Below are positions 54,917 to 64,000 of a DNA stretch of 64,000 nucleotides, piece by piece; position 1 is the stretch's first letter; the number at the start of each line of letters is the position of its first letter. Both the position numbers and the translations under genes were made by a program. The notes beneath the pieces are model-generated. The model ran no database searches and had not been told where the DNA came from. It worked only from the letters and a program-made list of their open reading frames with translations. Origin of the DNA: Rouxiella sp. WC2420 (lineage in GTDB: Bacteria > Pseudomonadota > Gammaproteobacteria > Enterobacterales > Enterobacteriaceae); NCBI RefSeq assembly GCF_041200025.1, contig NZ_CP165628.1, positions 1,550,001 to 1,614,000 on the forward strand, in the 5' to 3' direction.

Positions 54917-56010
54917 TGTTCGCGGCCCTCGAAATCAATACGCGGGTCAACCAGCGTGTAAGTTATATCGCTGATGATATTCAGTAGCAGGCCAATCAGG
55001 GTGAAAATATACAGCGTGCCAAACATCACCGGGAAATCGCGCTGTAGCGTGGCGTTGTAACCCAGCAGCCCGAGTCCGTGTAGCGAGAACATGACCTCTA
55101 TCAGCAGCGAACCGGTAAAAAACATGCTGATAAAAGTAGCCGGAAAACCGGCGATCACCAGCAGCATGGCGTTCCTGAAAACGTGGCGATAAAGGATTTT
55201 CTTCTCGTCGAGCCCTTTGGCGCGGGCGGTAACCACGTACTGCTTCTGCACTTCGTCAAGAAACGAGTTTTTGGTCAGCATGGTCAGGGTAGCAAAACCG
55301 CCGATCACCGTCGCAAGCACCGGCAGCGTGATGTGCCATAGATAATCGGTAATTTTACCGTACCACGGTAGCGAGTCGAAATTAGCCGAGGTCAGGCCGC
55401 GCAGCGGGAACCAGTCGAGATAGTTGCCGCCGGTAAAGAACACAATCAGCAAAATGGCGAATAAAAACGACGGTACGGCATAACCGATGATGATCACCGA
55501 GCTGCTCCAGGTATCGAACGCGCTGCCGTTTTTTACCGCCTTGCGGATGCCCAGCGGAATCGACACCAGATAAATAATCAGCGTACTCCACAATCCCAGA
55601 CTAATAGAGACCGGCAGGCTGGACTTCACCAGCTGCATCACTGTTGCGCCCTGAAACAGGCTGTCGCCGAAATCAAAACGCGCATACTGCCACAGCATGT
55701 CGAAATAGCGCTGATGCAGCGGTTTATCAAAACCAAAGCGTTTAGTGATTTCGGCGATAACCTCTGGGTCAAGCCCGCGCGAACCACGATAGTTGCTGTC
55801 ACCAACCTGGCCGACACCGGCAACCGCATGGCCATTTCCGCTGCCCGCATTGCCGCCTGGTAAACCATTGCCCTGGCCCATCTCAATCGCCGCAATCGCC
55901 TGGTCTACCGGGCCGCCCGGAGCAATCTGCACAATAAAGAAGTTGATAGTAATGATTGCCAGCAGCGTGGGGATCACCAGCAGAAGTCGACGAAGCAGAT
56001 AGGCGGTCAA
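54913..56010 (-). CDS. yejB: Peptide ABC transporter permease YejB
   Basis: A 365-residue permease. The first helix is [22 protein letters not shown] Gly/Asn-rich periplasmic loop spans about residues 44-75, as in the family. The EAA loop is [21 protein letters not shown]. It forms the membrane channel with YejE. It starts 10 bp after yejA and overlaps yejE by 4 bp. Confidence 0.95.
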   Translation of the reverse strand: MTAYLLRRLLLVIPTLLAIITINFFIVQIAPGGPVDQAIAAIEMGQGNGLPGGNAGSGNGHAVAGVGQVGDSNYRGSRGLDPEVIAEITKRFGFDKPLHQRYFDMLWQYARFDFGDSLFQGATVMQLVKSSLPVSISLGLWSTLIIYLVSIPLGIRKAVKNGSAFDTWSSSVIIIGYAVPSFLFAILLIVFFTGGNYLDWFPLRGLTSANFDSLPWYGKITDYLWHITLPVLATVIGGFATLTMLTKNSFLDEVQKQYVVTARAKGLDEKKILYRHVFRNAMLLVIAGFPATFISMFFTGSLLIEVMFSLHGLGLLGYNATLQRDFPVMFGTLYIFTLIGLLLNIISDITYTLVDPRIDFEGREQ

Positions 56011-56020
56011 TGTCGTCTCC

Positions 56021-57829
56021 TTATTTTCTGGCGGCGGACAGCCGCGCGGCTTTATTCATATCGAACCACCAGGTATCGAGGTCCAATGAATAAGGTGGGC
56101 GAATCGCCGGCATCGAGAATTTATCCCAGTAGGCGTAGCGGTCGCGATTGGAATACCACATCGGGATCATATACATGTGCCATGTTAATACGCGGTCGAT
56201 GGCATGTCCCAAAGACAGCAGTGCATCCGGCTGGCCCTGATGGGCAACGATCTCGTTGGTCAGGGTATCAATAGCCGGGTCGGAAACACCTGGCGCGTTG
56301 TAGGTCGAGTTGATGTATTTGGAATTCCACATGATTTGCAAATCGGTGCCGGGGTAGGGCATGGCGCGGTACAGCGTCGGGATCATGTCATAGTCGCGCG
56401 AGCGCAGGCGGCTGACAAACTGAGAGTTATCAACCTGACGAATGCTCATGGTGATGCCTAAACGCTGCAAGTTATGCTGGAACGGCAGCACGTACTGCGA
56501 GTTGCTGCTGCTGGGCAATAGCAGCTCAAAGTTAAACGGCTTGCCGGTTTTATCATTCACCAGCTGCTGATTTTTCACCGTCCAACCGGCCTCTTTCAGC
56601 AGCGCGGTAGCTTTTAACAGGTTTGCGCGATCGTTACCGCTGCCGTCCGAATGCGGTGGCTGGTAAAGCTGACTGAAAACTTCGTCAGGGATTTTACCTT
56701 TAAGCGGTGCTAGCCAGGCCAGCTCTGCGGCGTCGGGATAATTGCCGGCGGCATATTCGGTATTCTGGAAATAGCTATTCGTGCGTTGATAAGCGCCGTA
56801 ATACAGTGCTTTGTTCATCCAGTCGAAATCAAATGCCAGCGTCAGGGCTTCACGTACTTTGCGATCGGCAAACATTGGCCGTTGAATATTAAACGCCAGC
56901 CAGCGAGCATCCTGCGCAGCCTTGTTTTCATCGTCCTGCTTGATTATCAGCCCACGACTAAAGTTGCTGCCCTGATACTGGGTGGCCCAATTTTTTGGTG
57001 AAGCCTCGCTGCGGAAATCGAACGCGCCAGATTTAAACGCCTCGAGGGCAACATTATCATCAAGATAATAGTCATAGCGGATAGTATCGAAATTATAGCG
57101 TCCACGGTTCACTGGCAGATTGGCGGCCCAATAGTTGCCAACGCGGGAGTAGGTCACATATTGACCCAGCTTATAGTCGCTGATGCGATAAGGCCCGCTG
57201 CCGAGCGGCGGTGTCGAAAGCGGCTCGTTAAGTTTGCGATGCTGCCAAAACTTTTCCGGCAAAACCGGCAGGCCGAGAAGTCCCAGCATCTGCTCTTTGT
57301 TGGGCGAAGGGAATTCAAAACGTGCCGTGAGTCGCGAGATGGCTTTCACTACCACGCCTTTGTAAACCACGCGAAACTGCGGCACGCCCTCGGTCATAAA
57401 CTTTTTGAAGGTAAAGGCCACGTCATTGGCGGTAATCGGGCTACCATCCTGGAAAACGGCGTGGGGATTAATCTCCACTTCAACCCATTTGAAATCGCTG
57501 TCATAGCGCGCCGAATCGGCAATCAGCGGATAATAACTGCCTATCTCGTCGGCGGAAGGGGTGAACAGGCTGTCGTACAAGGTATCGCTGCGGATAGCGG
57601 CATTACCGCGCGAGGCGAAACGGTTGAAGTTATCGAAGGTGCCAAGGGCTGAAAAAGTGATGCTGCCGCCTTTGGGCGCGGCGGGGTTCACGTAGTCAAA
57701 ATTGGTAAAATTATAAATGTATTTGGGATCGCCAAGAATCGCGAAGGCATAGCCGTCTTCTATCGTGTCGGCATGGGCGAAAAATCCAATAAGCGACAAT
57801 AACAGAGCTGTGAGTGCGCGAGGAAACAT
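56021..57829 (-). CDS. yejA: Periplasmic peptide-binding protein YejA
   Basis: A 602-residue extracellular solute-binding protein family 5 member. A signal peptide ([15 protein letters not shown], then AHA) precedes the mature protein, which starts [18 protein letters not shown]. The ATG at 57829 gives a normal signal peptide; the frame continues 16 codons upstream without a ribosome site. It delivers peptides to YejBEF. It is the first gene of the operon. Confidence 0.95.
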   Translation of the reverse strand: MFPRALTALLLSLIGFFAHADTIEDGYAFAILGDPKYIYNFTNFDYVNPAAPKGGSITFSALGTFDNFNRFASRGNAAIRSDTLYDSLFTPSADEIGSYYPLIADSARYDSDFKWVEVEINPHAVFQDGSPITANDVAFTFKKFMTEGVPQFRVVYKGVVVKAISRLTARFEFPSPNKEQMLGLLGLPVLPEKFWQHRKLNEPLSTPPLGSGPYRISDYKLGQYVTYSRVGNYWAANLPVNRGRYNFDTIRYDYYLDDNVALEAFKSGAFDFRSEASPKNWATQYQGSNFSRGLIIKQDDENKAAQDARWLAFNIQRPMFADRKVREALTLAFDFDWMNKALYYGAYQRTNSYFQNTEYAAGNYPDAAELAWLAPLKGKIPDEVFSQLYQPPHSDGSGNDRANLLKATALLKEAGWTVKNQQLVNDKTGKPFNFELLLPSSSNSQYVLPFQHNLQRLGITMSIRQVDNSQFVSRLRSRDYDMIPTLYRAMPYPGTDLQIMWNSKYINSTYNAPGVSDPAIDTLTNEIVAHQGQPDALLSLGHAIDRVLTWHMYMIPMWYSNRDRYAYWDKFSMPAIRPPYSLDLDTWWFDMNKAARLSAARK

Positions 57830-57988
57830 CCTGAAAGTTAACTCCTGTCTGGGCGTCGCTGATGGGTAATGAGTCAATAATAGATTGAAAATGTTTAAAT
57901 AACCATTTTGGCAGTTCTAGCACAGTGGCTGAATGAGTCTATAGCAAAACAGAGGGGAGAGGCTTGATTTACAGAGGGGAAAGATCAA

Positions 57989-58021
57989 TAAAAAAAGACC
58001 CTTCGAAAAGAGTCTTTTTTT
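57989..58021 (-). terminator. Terminator after mepS
   Basis: AAAAAAAGAC pairs with GTCTTTTTTT around a CCTTCGAAAAGA loop region. On the minus strand it lies 44 bp after the mepS stop. Confidence 0.8.
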
Positions 58022-58064
58022 ATTCGCTTGGCCTGGACAACAAGAGGGACTTCTGTATTAGCCG

Positions 58065-58685
58065 CTATTGCAGCATGGCAGTCGTCAAGTTCCCGTTACC
58101 CGCATTCTGCGTTGCACCTGGCAATACACGTCTTGCTTCGCGATAACGTTTGGTCCAGTAAGCTTCACTCAGGCTTGAAATCATTACGCCATTGCTTGTT
58201 GAAGCATGAACGAACTGATCGTTGCCGAGATAAATACCTACGTGACGGCCCGTAGAGCCTGCACCGAATAACACTAAGTCGCCAGGACGCAGCTTGTTAC
58301 GCTGAATTTTTTTACCGATATCTTCCTGTTCATAGGTAGAACGCGGTAGGTCCATGCCGAATTGTTCGCGGAATGTTGTCTGTACGAAGGCTGAGCAATC
58401 AATACCACGCTTGCTGTCGCCGCCTAACCGATAACGAACGCCTTTCCAGTCTGCATATTGATCCATGATTTTGGATTTAATATCGACGTTACGAACCATT
58501 GCTTCGAATTCATCCTGAGAGGATTGAAGTAAAAGACCATCTTTGTCTTTAACTGCATGCATCTCAGTTTGTGCGCTTTCTGTGTTCGAAGAATGAGTAG
58601 TACTACACGCGGAGAGAAGAATTGCCGCGCCAATTGCGGGGATTAACCGCAGCACATATCTCAGAAACGGTTGAGACTTGACCAT
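58065..58685 (-). CDS. mepS: Murein DD-endopeptidase MepS/Spr, lipoprotein
   Basis: A 206-residue NlpC/P60 hydrolase with a lipoprotein signal; the lipobox LSAC places the lipidated Cys27. The catalytic residues Cys97 (GIDCSAF), His148 (RHVGIYLG) and His160 (FVHAS) are present. It cleaves D-Ala-meso-DAP crosslinks to allow cell-wall growth, and its level is set by NlpI-Prc proteolysis. It is monocistronic, adjacent to yejA as in E. coli apart from the absence of the rtn (pdeN) gene that lies between them there. Confidence 0.95.
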   Translation of the reverse strand: MVKSQPFLRYVLRLIPAIGAAILLSACSTTHSSNTESAQTEMHAVKDKDGLLLQSSQDEFEAMVRNVDIKSKIMDQYADWKGVRYRLGGDSKRGIDCSAFVQTTFREQFGMDLPRSTYEQEDIGKKIQRNKLRPGDLVLFGAGSTGRHVGIYLGNDQFVHASTSNGVMISSLSEAYWTKRYREARRVLPGATQNAGNGNLTTAMLQ

Positions 58686-59141
58686 GTATGTTGTTTTCCC
58701 TTGCTGTCCTTAACGAAGCCGAAAGTTCGTTATCAAATTGCCAAAAACCAAGCGAGATTACCTGTCGCGATCAGCTGGGGCAAAGGCTTAGCCAGGAAAT
58801 TGTGTGGTACAACACACTTTTAATTGGAATCAAGCCAGTAATGCCACATTTCTGTGCAACGAGGTCGAGATTACCGTAATGATTTAGGGAAAGCGAGATG
58901 TTTTAACGCTTTTTTAATAAGAAATACTGATGTAAGGCAATGTAACTATTAATGTAAAATCAGCTGATTGAGATTTGCGCTGGTTTGGCTTAAAAGCGCA
59001 GCAGAGTGCGGTCTGCGAGCAATTTTCTGTTTTCGCCTATTTACATTGGCAACAAATAAAATGGCCCGAAAACATGACAATTTGTCTCGAGCCATAATTA
59101 AAAACTATGTTTAAGAAAATAAGGTTTTTCCTAAAAAGGAA
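58686..59141. other. Non-coding region between lpxT and mepS
   Basis: A 456-bp spacer upstream of mepS. It should contain the mepS promoter and a long 5' leader. The small open frame at 58688-58879 has no ribosome site and no family match. No strong hairpin was noted. Confidence 0.4.
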
Positions 59142-59843
59142 TTAATTTGCCTTTTTCTTTGGCAATTTTTTATCTAACCAATTCACTAATAAATCGCTGG
59201 CCGGGGTCATTAACCACCAGCTTCCACCGACTAATACCACCGACAGCGAACCGACCATAATATCGGTAAACCAGTGCGCACCGATCATCAAACGCGGCAT
59301 TGAAAATACCACCGTTATCAGCAGGGCAATGGCGAAGGCGCGAGCGCCCAGATAGCGAAGCATAAATACGGTGAATACCATCAGCATCATGCCGTGATCG
59401 CCCGGGAAACTGTCGCCGGAAGAATCTTTAGTCGGAATGCCGGTCAGTTCACTCACGCGGTTAACGTGGGGGAAACTCAAAGAAGGGCTTTTATGCACCA
59501 CGGGTAGCTGGTGGCCAAGCTGATTCAACACCACGGCGGTCAGCAGCATCACAATGCCGACAATAATCATCTTGCGGCGGCCAGCACTGTCTCTTTTCAC
59601 ATAATAGGAAAGATAAAGCAGGCCCATTGCCAAGAGTGAGCATACGTCAAAGGCGCGGTTGTTAGTGACGGCGACCAGATGCAGGAAGGTTTCATTGGTC
59701 GCTAGACGCGTATTAAAGAAGAAGAATACCGACTTGTCGATAGGCGACCAAAATCCGTGGTTGGCAGGCAAGTAGTAAGATAGGAAAAGGGCGATCCCCA
59801 GCACATTAAGCACAAGGATCGCAGGAAGATTGCGGCGAAACAT
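59142..59843 (-). CDS. lpxT: Kdo2-lipid A phosphotransferase LpxT (PAP2 family)
   Basis: A 233-residue inner-membrane PAP2-superfamily protein with about six helices. The phosphatase motifs are present as SGDSFPGDHGMML (motif 2 with its histidine) and RLMIGAHWFTDIMVG (motif 3). GIPTKDSSGDSFPGDHG is characteristic of LpxT (YeiU). It moves phosphate from undecaprenyl pyrophosphate to the 1-phosphate of lipid A at the periplasmic face. Order lpxT-mepS and yeiR-lpxT as in E. coli. Confidence 0.92.
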   Translation of the reverse strand: MFRRNLPAILVLNVLGIALFLSYYLPANHGFWSPIDKSVFFFFNTRLATNETFLHLVAVTNNRAFDVCSLLAMGLLYLSYYVKRDSAGRRKMIIVGIVMLLTAVVLNQLGHQLPVVHKSPSLSFPHVNRVSELTGIPTKDSSGDSFPGDHGMMLMVFTVFMLRYLGARAFAIALLITVVFSMPRLMIGAHWFTDIMVGSLSVVLVGGSWWLMTPASDLLVNWLDKKLPKKKAN

Positions 59844-59903
59844 AGATTTAAACCCGTATTTATTGGAGTGCAGTTTTTTTTACTGCCAAATACGGTAAGC
59901 CTG

Positions 59904-60878
59904 CTAACTTAAACGGATCTTCAACAAAAGGGACTGTAGAGTATTCCAGTCGCACTTGTTGCGTGATATTAGCTCGATTCTGCTATCTAAAGGCGCGGCT
60001 CCTAACGTCTCAATGTGCAGATCATTTCCCTGACGATTGACCCGCAGCGTGCCTTCCTTAATACGTACCACGGCTTTCACGCGATCTACCGGTGCTTGTC
60101 TGGCCCAATCAAGAATTCCCGCAGTGTCGAAGACTGTCTCGGTATCGAAAATCCAGCCACAGCTTGAATATTCACCGGCTTCGTTAAGCGCCCGTCGCCA
60201 GCGCTGCTGGCCCTGCAGGCTCAATGCGGCCAAACCTTGTTTCGAGGCGTGGGCGTGGTGATGTTTGCCGTCTGGTAATTCGCGCTGGTTTAAACGCAGT
60301 TCATCGAGCAGGCTGGCATCAATTTGCCCCTGCGATACCCGTTCAATCCGCAAGGCCGGGTTTTGAGTGGCTGTCCACTCGGCCAGCTTCTGGTTATCAT
60401 TTTCAGTGTAGGTATCGACTTTGTTGGCGATAACAATATCCGCCGCGGCGAGCTGATCGCGAAAATTTTCATTATTGAAGGTGCGCTCATCACTGAGCAG
60501 GCGGGCATCCAGCAGGCAGAGACTGGCATTCAATGTCAGCCAGGAGTGGTAAACCTCGGAGGTCAGCAGCGACAGGATCTGTTTAGGATGGCCCAGACCA
60601 GTGGGTTCGATCAGTAGGCGATCCGGTTTGGCTTTTTGTAGCAACATATTCAGGCCAACCTGCATCGGCAGTCCGTTGACACAGCACATGCAGCCACCGG
60701 GGATCTCTTTTAGCACCGCGCCGCTGTCTGCCAGCAGAGCGCCATCAATGCCGATTTCGCCAAATTCGTTGACCAGCACCGCCCATTTTTCGTTTTCCGG
60801 CTTTTGGGCCAGCAGGTGGCGGATAGTGGTAGTTTTGCCACTGCCAAGGAATCCGGTGATAAGGTTGGTTTGCGTCAT
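59904..60878 (-). CDS. yeiR: CobW/P47K-family metallochaperone GTPase YeiR
   Basis: A 324-residue G3E GTPase. Walker A is GFLGSGKTTT (9-18), the CxCC metal motif is GGCMCCVNGLP near residue 68, NKVD is at about 152 (VIANKVDTY), and a His-rich stretch GKHHHAHASKQG lies near residue 205. YeiR binds zinc and is thought to aid metal allocation. ATG at 60878 follows AAGGAC by 6 nt; the longer frame to 60923 is not supported. Confidence 0.92.
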   Translation of the reverse strand: MTQTNLITGFLGSGKTTTIRHLLAQKPENEKWAVLVNEFGEIGIDGALLADSGAVLKEIPGGCMCCVNGLPMQVGLNMLLQKAKPDRLLIEPTGLGHPKQILSLLTSEVYHSWLTLNASLCLLDARLLSDERTFNNENFRDQLAAADIVIANKVDTYTENDNQKLAEWTATQNPALRIERVSQGQIDASLLDELRLNQRELPDGKHHHAHASKQGLAALSLQGQQRWRRALNEAGEYSSCGWIFDTETVFDTAGILDWARQAPVDRVKAVVRIKEGTLRVNRQGNDLHIETLGAAPLDSRIELISRNKCDWNTLQSLLLKIRLS

Positions 60879-61091
60879 GTCATTGTCCTTGTGACCCTTC
60901 ACTCTCGGCCTGATGCCAGGCAAACAGCAAAGTTGTTAATCAAAATATCCGCAATAAGATGCCCCTCTATGAACAGAAAATCTAGCCCATTGAGACTTTT
61001 GCGCCTCAGGAAAGCTCTTTTATGCCGACGAATCAATGTTCAAAATGTGCAGCGGTCGACATTTAACCTCTCTGCAACGCTAACTGGCTGC

Positions 61092-61102
61092 ATGGTATAC
61101 TG
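61092..61102. promoter_or_regulatory. UxuR/ExuR-like operator before the regulator gene
   Basis: ATGGTATACTG contains the TGGTATAC core of the UxuR/ExuR consensus (AAATTGGTATACCAATTT). It lies about 33 bp before the regulator ATG, which suggests autoregulation. Confidence 0.45.
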
Positions 61103-61134
61103 TTTTCATTATTTGCAGGCGAAGGAGGCTAAAC

Positions 61135-61866
61135 ATGCGGCTTTATCAGGAAATCGGCAATCAATTGCGCCAGGCGATTGTTTCCGGCCAGCATCAACCC
61201 GGCGATCGCCTGCCTCCAGAACGTGATATCGCAGAACGTTTTTCTGTTAGCCGCAGCGTAGTGCGAGAAGCACTGATCATGCTAGAGCTGGAGAAAGTGG
61301 TAGAGGTGCGTAAAGGTTCTGGTGTTTATGTTTTGGAACAAAATAGTGCCATCTTGGCCCCCTATGGCGACAGTGGTTACGGCCCCTTTGAGCTGCTTCA
61401 GGCACGACAGTTGCTAGAAAGTGAGGTTGCCGCCTTTGCCGCCGTCCAGGCCACTAAAGCCGATATCCTGAAGATGCGCGATGCTATCGAGCTGGAAAAG
61501 AGTTTTGTCGCGCAGGGTATTATCGATGAAAGTGCCGATGAGCTGTTCCACACTTTATTGGCGCAGGCGTCGCAAAATAGTGTACTGGCGAATATGGTTT
61601 ATGAACTTTGGCAGGTACGAAAAAATAGCCGGATGTGGCAGGGTTTGCATCAGCACATTGGCGGTGAGAATTACAGCCAGCTGTGGCTTAATGATCATCA
61701 GCAAATCTTGCAGGCAGTGCTGCGCCGCGAGCCGAAGGCCGCCAAGCAGGCCATGTGGCAACATCTCGAAAATGTAAAAAGCAAACTGCTGGAAATATCA
61801 GATGCCGAAGACCCCGCGTTCGATGGTTATTTGTTTAGATCAATACCCGCCAGCCTAAATGACTAG
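61135..61866 (+). CDS. GntR/FadR-family regulator, UxuR/ExuR-like
   Basis: A 243-residue regulator. The N-terminal winged helix is PGDRLPPERDIAERFSVSRSVVREALIML (about 22-50), followed by an FCD effector domain (GPFELLQARQLLESEVAAFAA, then AAKQAMWQHLENVKSKL). Both parts match E. coli UxuR and ExuR, which respond to hexuronates such as fructuronate. AAGGAGG precedes the ATG. E. coli has no regulator here, so this is an insertion between yeiQ and yeiR and probably controls the convergent yeiQ. Confidence 0.87.
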   Translation: MRLYQEIGNQLRQAIVSGQHQPGDRLPPERDIAERFSVSRSVVREALIMLELEKVVEVRKGSGVYVLEQNSAILAPYGDSGYGPFELLQARQLLESEVAAFAAVQATKADILKMRDAIELEKSFVAQGIIDESADELFHTLLAQASQNSVLANMVYELWQVRKNSRMWQGLHQHIGGENYSQLWLNDHQQILQAVLRREPKAAKQAMWQHLENVKSKLLEISDAEDPAFDGYLFRSIPASLND

Positions 61867-61882
61867 CGGGGCGGTAAGTGTT

Positions 61883-63352
61883 TTATCTCAACAGCTTAGC
61901 TACGGTAGCCTTCGCGCCATGCTGTTGCAGATTGATGTAGGCGCTGACAATCGCCGCTACGGCGTCTTTATTATTGGGTAATTGTTCGCCAAACACCGAA
62001 GTGAGTCCCAGCAGCGCATGAACTCGGGCCTCGCCGTCCTCGCTGGATGCTACGATTTCACTCAGTTTTGCCGCCATTGGGTCTTTGATTTCAATCGCTT
62101 GACCTGCATCGTCTACGCCGCCGACATAACGCATCCAGCCCGCGACACCCAGAGCCAGACAGGTATACTCGCCGCCGTTGGCTAGATTCCAGCGCAACGA
62201 ATCGAGCATGCGCTGCGGTAACTTTTGCGTGCCGTCCATCGCTATCTGCCAGGTACGGTGTTTCAGCGCAGGATTACTGTAACGCTCGATCAGGCTGTCA
62301 GCGTAAGTAGTCAGATTAATAGCCTTGACGTTTAAGGTTGGAGCCTGTTCATTCAACATTAATTGTCGTGCCGCACGGCGATAATTTTCATCCTCCATAC
62401 AGCTGTTAATGTATTGATAACCCGCCAGATAGCCGAGATAGGCCAGGAAGGAGTGACTGCCGTTGAGCATGCGCAGTTTCATTTGCTCAAACGGCAGAAC
62501 GTCATCGACCAGCTGCGCGCCTGCAATTTCCCAGGCCGGGCGACCTGCCACAAAATTATCTTCGATCACCCATTGAATAAACGGCTCGGCGGCAATCCCG
62601 CAGGGATCGCTAATGCCGCCCAGCGACTCGGTAATTTCGGCTTCAAACTCTTCCGTCAAGGCAGGGACAATGCGATCAACCATGGTGCTGGGGAAGGTCA
62701 CCGCTTCATGGATCCAGCTGGCTAACGCCGGATCTTTTGCCTGCGCCAGCCCGAGAATGGCGTTTTTTACTACATGACCGTTTTCAGGAATATTGTCACA
62801 GGAAAGGATGCTAAAACCCGGCAGACCGCGCTGGTGACGCAGGCGCAGTGCTTCGACCAGCAGACCCGGCGCAGTCGCAGGGAGCTGTCCACCGAGCAGA
62901 TCTTTGATGATATCTGGATGATTAACATCAAGTTTTCCGCTAACCGGCTCAATGCAGTAGCCTTTTTCAGTGATGGTCAGAGAGACAATCGCAACCTGCG
63001 GCTCGGCCAGCTTTTCTACAATAGCCCCGATTCCTTCAATGCGCCCATGCATAGACTCATTCACAGCACCGATAATAATCGGCTGATTTCCCTCCGCGCC
63101 TTTCTCAAGTACCGAGAACAAATGATCCTGCTCACGCAGCGCTTTAATTAAATTATCTCTACCAAACAGTGAAATCTCGCAGATTCCCCAGTCGCCGCCC
63201 TGTTGATTCAACACTCTGTCGGTCATTAGCGCCTGATGGGCACGATGGAAGGCTCCAAAACCGATATGCACGATGCGGGTTTTCAGCGCTTTACGGTCGT
63301 ATTTAGGATGTTGGACATTCGCGGGCAGCGGGCTAGTGGAAATCTTGTTCAT
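61883..63352 (-). CDS. yeiQ: Mannitol dehydrogenase/fructuronate reductase-family oxidoreductase YeiQ
   Basis: A 489-residue NAD-dependent polyol/hexonate dehydrogenase. The N-terminal Rossmann part is IVHIGFGAFHRAHQALMTD. The catalytic region is FVAGRPAWE, then LRMLNGSHSFLAYLGYL. It matches E. coli YeiQ throughout, and family members such as UxuB reduce D-fructuronate. YeiQ substrate is not firmly established. Its UxuR-like neighbour strengthens a hexuronate role. Two matching operator-like dyads lie upstream. Confidence 0.92.
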   Translation of the reverse strand: MNKISTSPLPANVQHPKYDRKALKTRIVHIGFGAFHRAHQALMTDRVLNQQGGDWGICEISLFGRDNLIKALREQDHLFSVLEKGAEGNQPIIIGAVNESMHGRIEGIGAIVEKLAEPQVAIVSLTITEKGYCIEPVSGKLDVNHPDIIKDLLGGQLPATAPGLLVEALRLRHQRGLPGFSILSCDNIPENGHVVKNAILGLAQAKDPALASWIHEAVTFPSTMVDRIVPALTEEFEAEITESLGGISDPCGIAAEPFIQWVIEDNFVAGRPAWEIAGAQLVDDVLPFEQMKLRMLNGSHSFLAYLGYLAGYQYINSCMEDENYRRAARQLMLNEQAPTLNVKAINLTTYADSLIERYSNPALKHRTWQIAMDGTQKLPQRMLDSLRWNLANGGEYTCLALGVAGWMRYVGGVDDAGQAIEIKDPMAAKLSEIVASSEDGEARVHALLGLTSVFGEQLPNNKDAVAAIVSAYINLQQHGAKATVAKLLR

Positions 63353-63381
63353 TTTGACTCCGTCACATTCGGGCTTAGGTT

Positions 63382-63504
63382 AAATTGGTCAGGCCAAAAT
63401 AGCCAAGGCAAAGGATTAAGGTCGATTTTTCGTCTTAATCAGCCGTTTAATCAAGCATTCAGTGTAAAGTGATATAACAGCAATGAGAATTGGTAAGTCC
63501 AAAT
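63382..63504 (-). promoter_or_regulatory. Paired operator-like dyads upstream of yeiQ
   Basis: TTGGTCAGGCCAA (63385-63397) and TTGGTAAGTCCAA (63490-63502) share TTGG-N5-CCAA with AAT flanks, resembling the UxuR/ExuR and FadR-type GntR sites. Their starts are 105 bp apart, about ten helical turns. Confidence 0.5.
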
Positions 63505-63570
63505 ATTAAGGCGCATTTGTGAGACAGATCATAACTATGCTGCAAACAAGCTGACTGATTAATTGCAGGC

Positions 63571-63595
63571 AAAAAAAAGAGCGCCGCAGCGCTCT
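63571..63595 (-). terminator. Terminator after yeiP
   Basis: AGAGCGC pairs with GCGCTCT around a 4-nt loop, followed on the minus strand by eight T. Confidence 0.9.
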
Positions 63596-63617
63596 GAAAA
63601 ACATAAGGGTTAAACGC

Positions 63618-64000
63618 TTATGCGCGGCCCATATAGCGATGTTCCGCGATATGAATCTGAATTTTGTCGCCGCTGCTCAAGTATTCTGGAACCTGAATCA
63701 CCAGGCCAGTGCTCAACGTTGCAGGCTTGTTACGAGCGCTGGCAGACGCGCCTTTGATGCCAGGCGCGGTTTCGATGATTTCCAGATCAACAGTTTGTGG
63801 CATTTCCAGCGCCAGCAACTGAGTCTCCAGCAACAGAACCTGCATCCCGGCCAGACCGCCTTCAGGGATAAACAGCAGCTCTTCTTCGATCTGCGATTTA
63901 TTGAAGGTATAAGGCGTGAAGTCTTCGTCATCCATAAAGATGTACTCGTCGCCGTCAACGTAGGAGAAGTTCACTTTACGGCGGGTCAAAGTCACGGTAT
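63618..64000 (-). CDS. yeiP: Elongation factor P-like protein YeiP/EfpL, N-terminus outside window
   Basis: The last 127 codons of an EF-P paralogue. The visible middle and C-terminal OB domains read [20 protein letters not shown], then [16 protein letters not shown], then the ending HRYMGRA, matching E. coli YeiP. The frame continues past 64000, so the GTG at 63995 is internal. The KOW domain with the loop that enters the ribosomal P site lies outside the window. EfpL helps ribosomes stalled at proline-type motifs. Confidence 0.95.
   Translation of the reverse strand, partial: TVTLTRRKVNFSYVDGDEYIFMDDEDFTPYTFNKSQIEEELLFIPEGGLAGMQVLLLETQLLALEMPQTVDLEIIETAPGIKGASASARNKPATLSTGLVIQVPEYLSSGDKIQIHIAEHRYMGRA

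Noticed and set aside
55790-55890. Gly/Asn-rich segment of YejB as an unusual insertion
   Set aside because: E. coli YejB has a similar Gly-rich loop at the same position, so it is a family feature.
1-64000. CRISPR arrays, rRNA genes or complete insertion sequences
   Set aside because: No regularly spaced repeats, no rRNA sequence and no intact transposase or IS ends were seen on either strand.

Overview
The window looks like a chromosomal segment of an Enterobacterales bacterium. The main evidence is two conserved enterobacterial gene blocks in their usual order: yejM-yejL / yejK / rplY-radD / rsuA-bcr, and yejG / yejFEBA / mepS-lpxT-yeiR / yeiQ / yeiP, anchored by a tRNA-Pro(GGG) (proL). 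A desferrioxamine (dfo) locus, a PelX-type pectate lyase with a KdgM porin, and a membrane-bound sugar-acid dehydrogenase suggest a soil, water or plant-associated member (Rahnella/Rouxiella/Ewingella-like or Erwinia/Pantoea-like). Genus is inference only.

Layout. 1-6.4 kb: C-terminal part of a PqaA-like protein, an AriR/YmgB-like gene, a decayed SDR gene, and a LysR-controlled oxidoreductase cluster (two-domain CMD protein, aldo/keto reductase, zinc alcohol dehydrogenase). 6.4-9.6 kb: periplasmic redox unit of peroxiredoxin, DsbD-like thiol transporter, ECF sigma factor and NrsF-type anti-sigma, preceded by a sigma-F-like promoter motif. 9.6-15 kb: GNAT, DJ-1/PfpI protein, LysR, AraC, SDR, 2-hydroxyacid dehydrogenase. 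15-21.8 kb: desferrioxamine biosynthesis (dfoJ-dfoA-dfoC) with an MdfA-like exporter and a Fur site. 22-25 kb: pelX-kdgM pair with CRP and KdgR sites. 25-34.9 kb: AT-rich mosaic of fragments and accessory genes ending at the tRNA-Pro, including a phage tail-tube remnant, a pair of unrecognised overlapping genes, and a C4/CI-type phage antisense RNA whose loops complement the Shine-Dalgarno region just downstream. No integrase was found.

34.9-42.9 kb is the conserved yejM-to-bcr block, with a LexA-like box before radD and a structured leader before rplY. 42.9-51.2 kb is an inserted sugar-acid module between bcr and yejG: transporter, IdnR-like repressor, IdnO-like 5-ketogluconate reductase, SDR, and a three-subunit FAD/cytochrome c dehydrogenase. 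51.9-64 kb returns to conserved order: yejG, the YejABEF peptide importer, mepS, lpxT, yeiR, a UxuR/ExuR-like regulator inserted beside yeiQ, and the C-terminal part of yeiP (efpL) running off the right edge.

All calls come from reading the sequence and recalled family features; no database search was run. Start codons were moved from the longest reading frame where a Shine-Dalgarno sequence or signal peptide pointed to an internal start.
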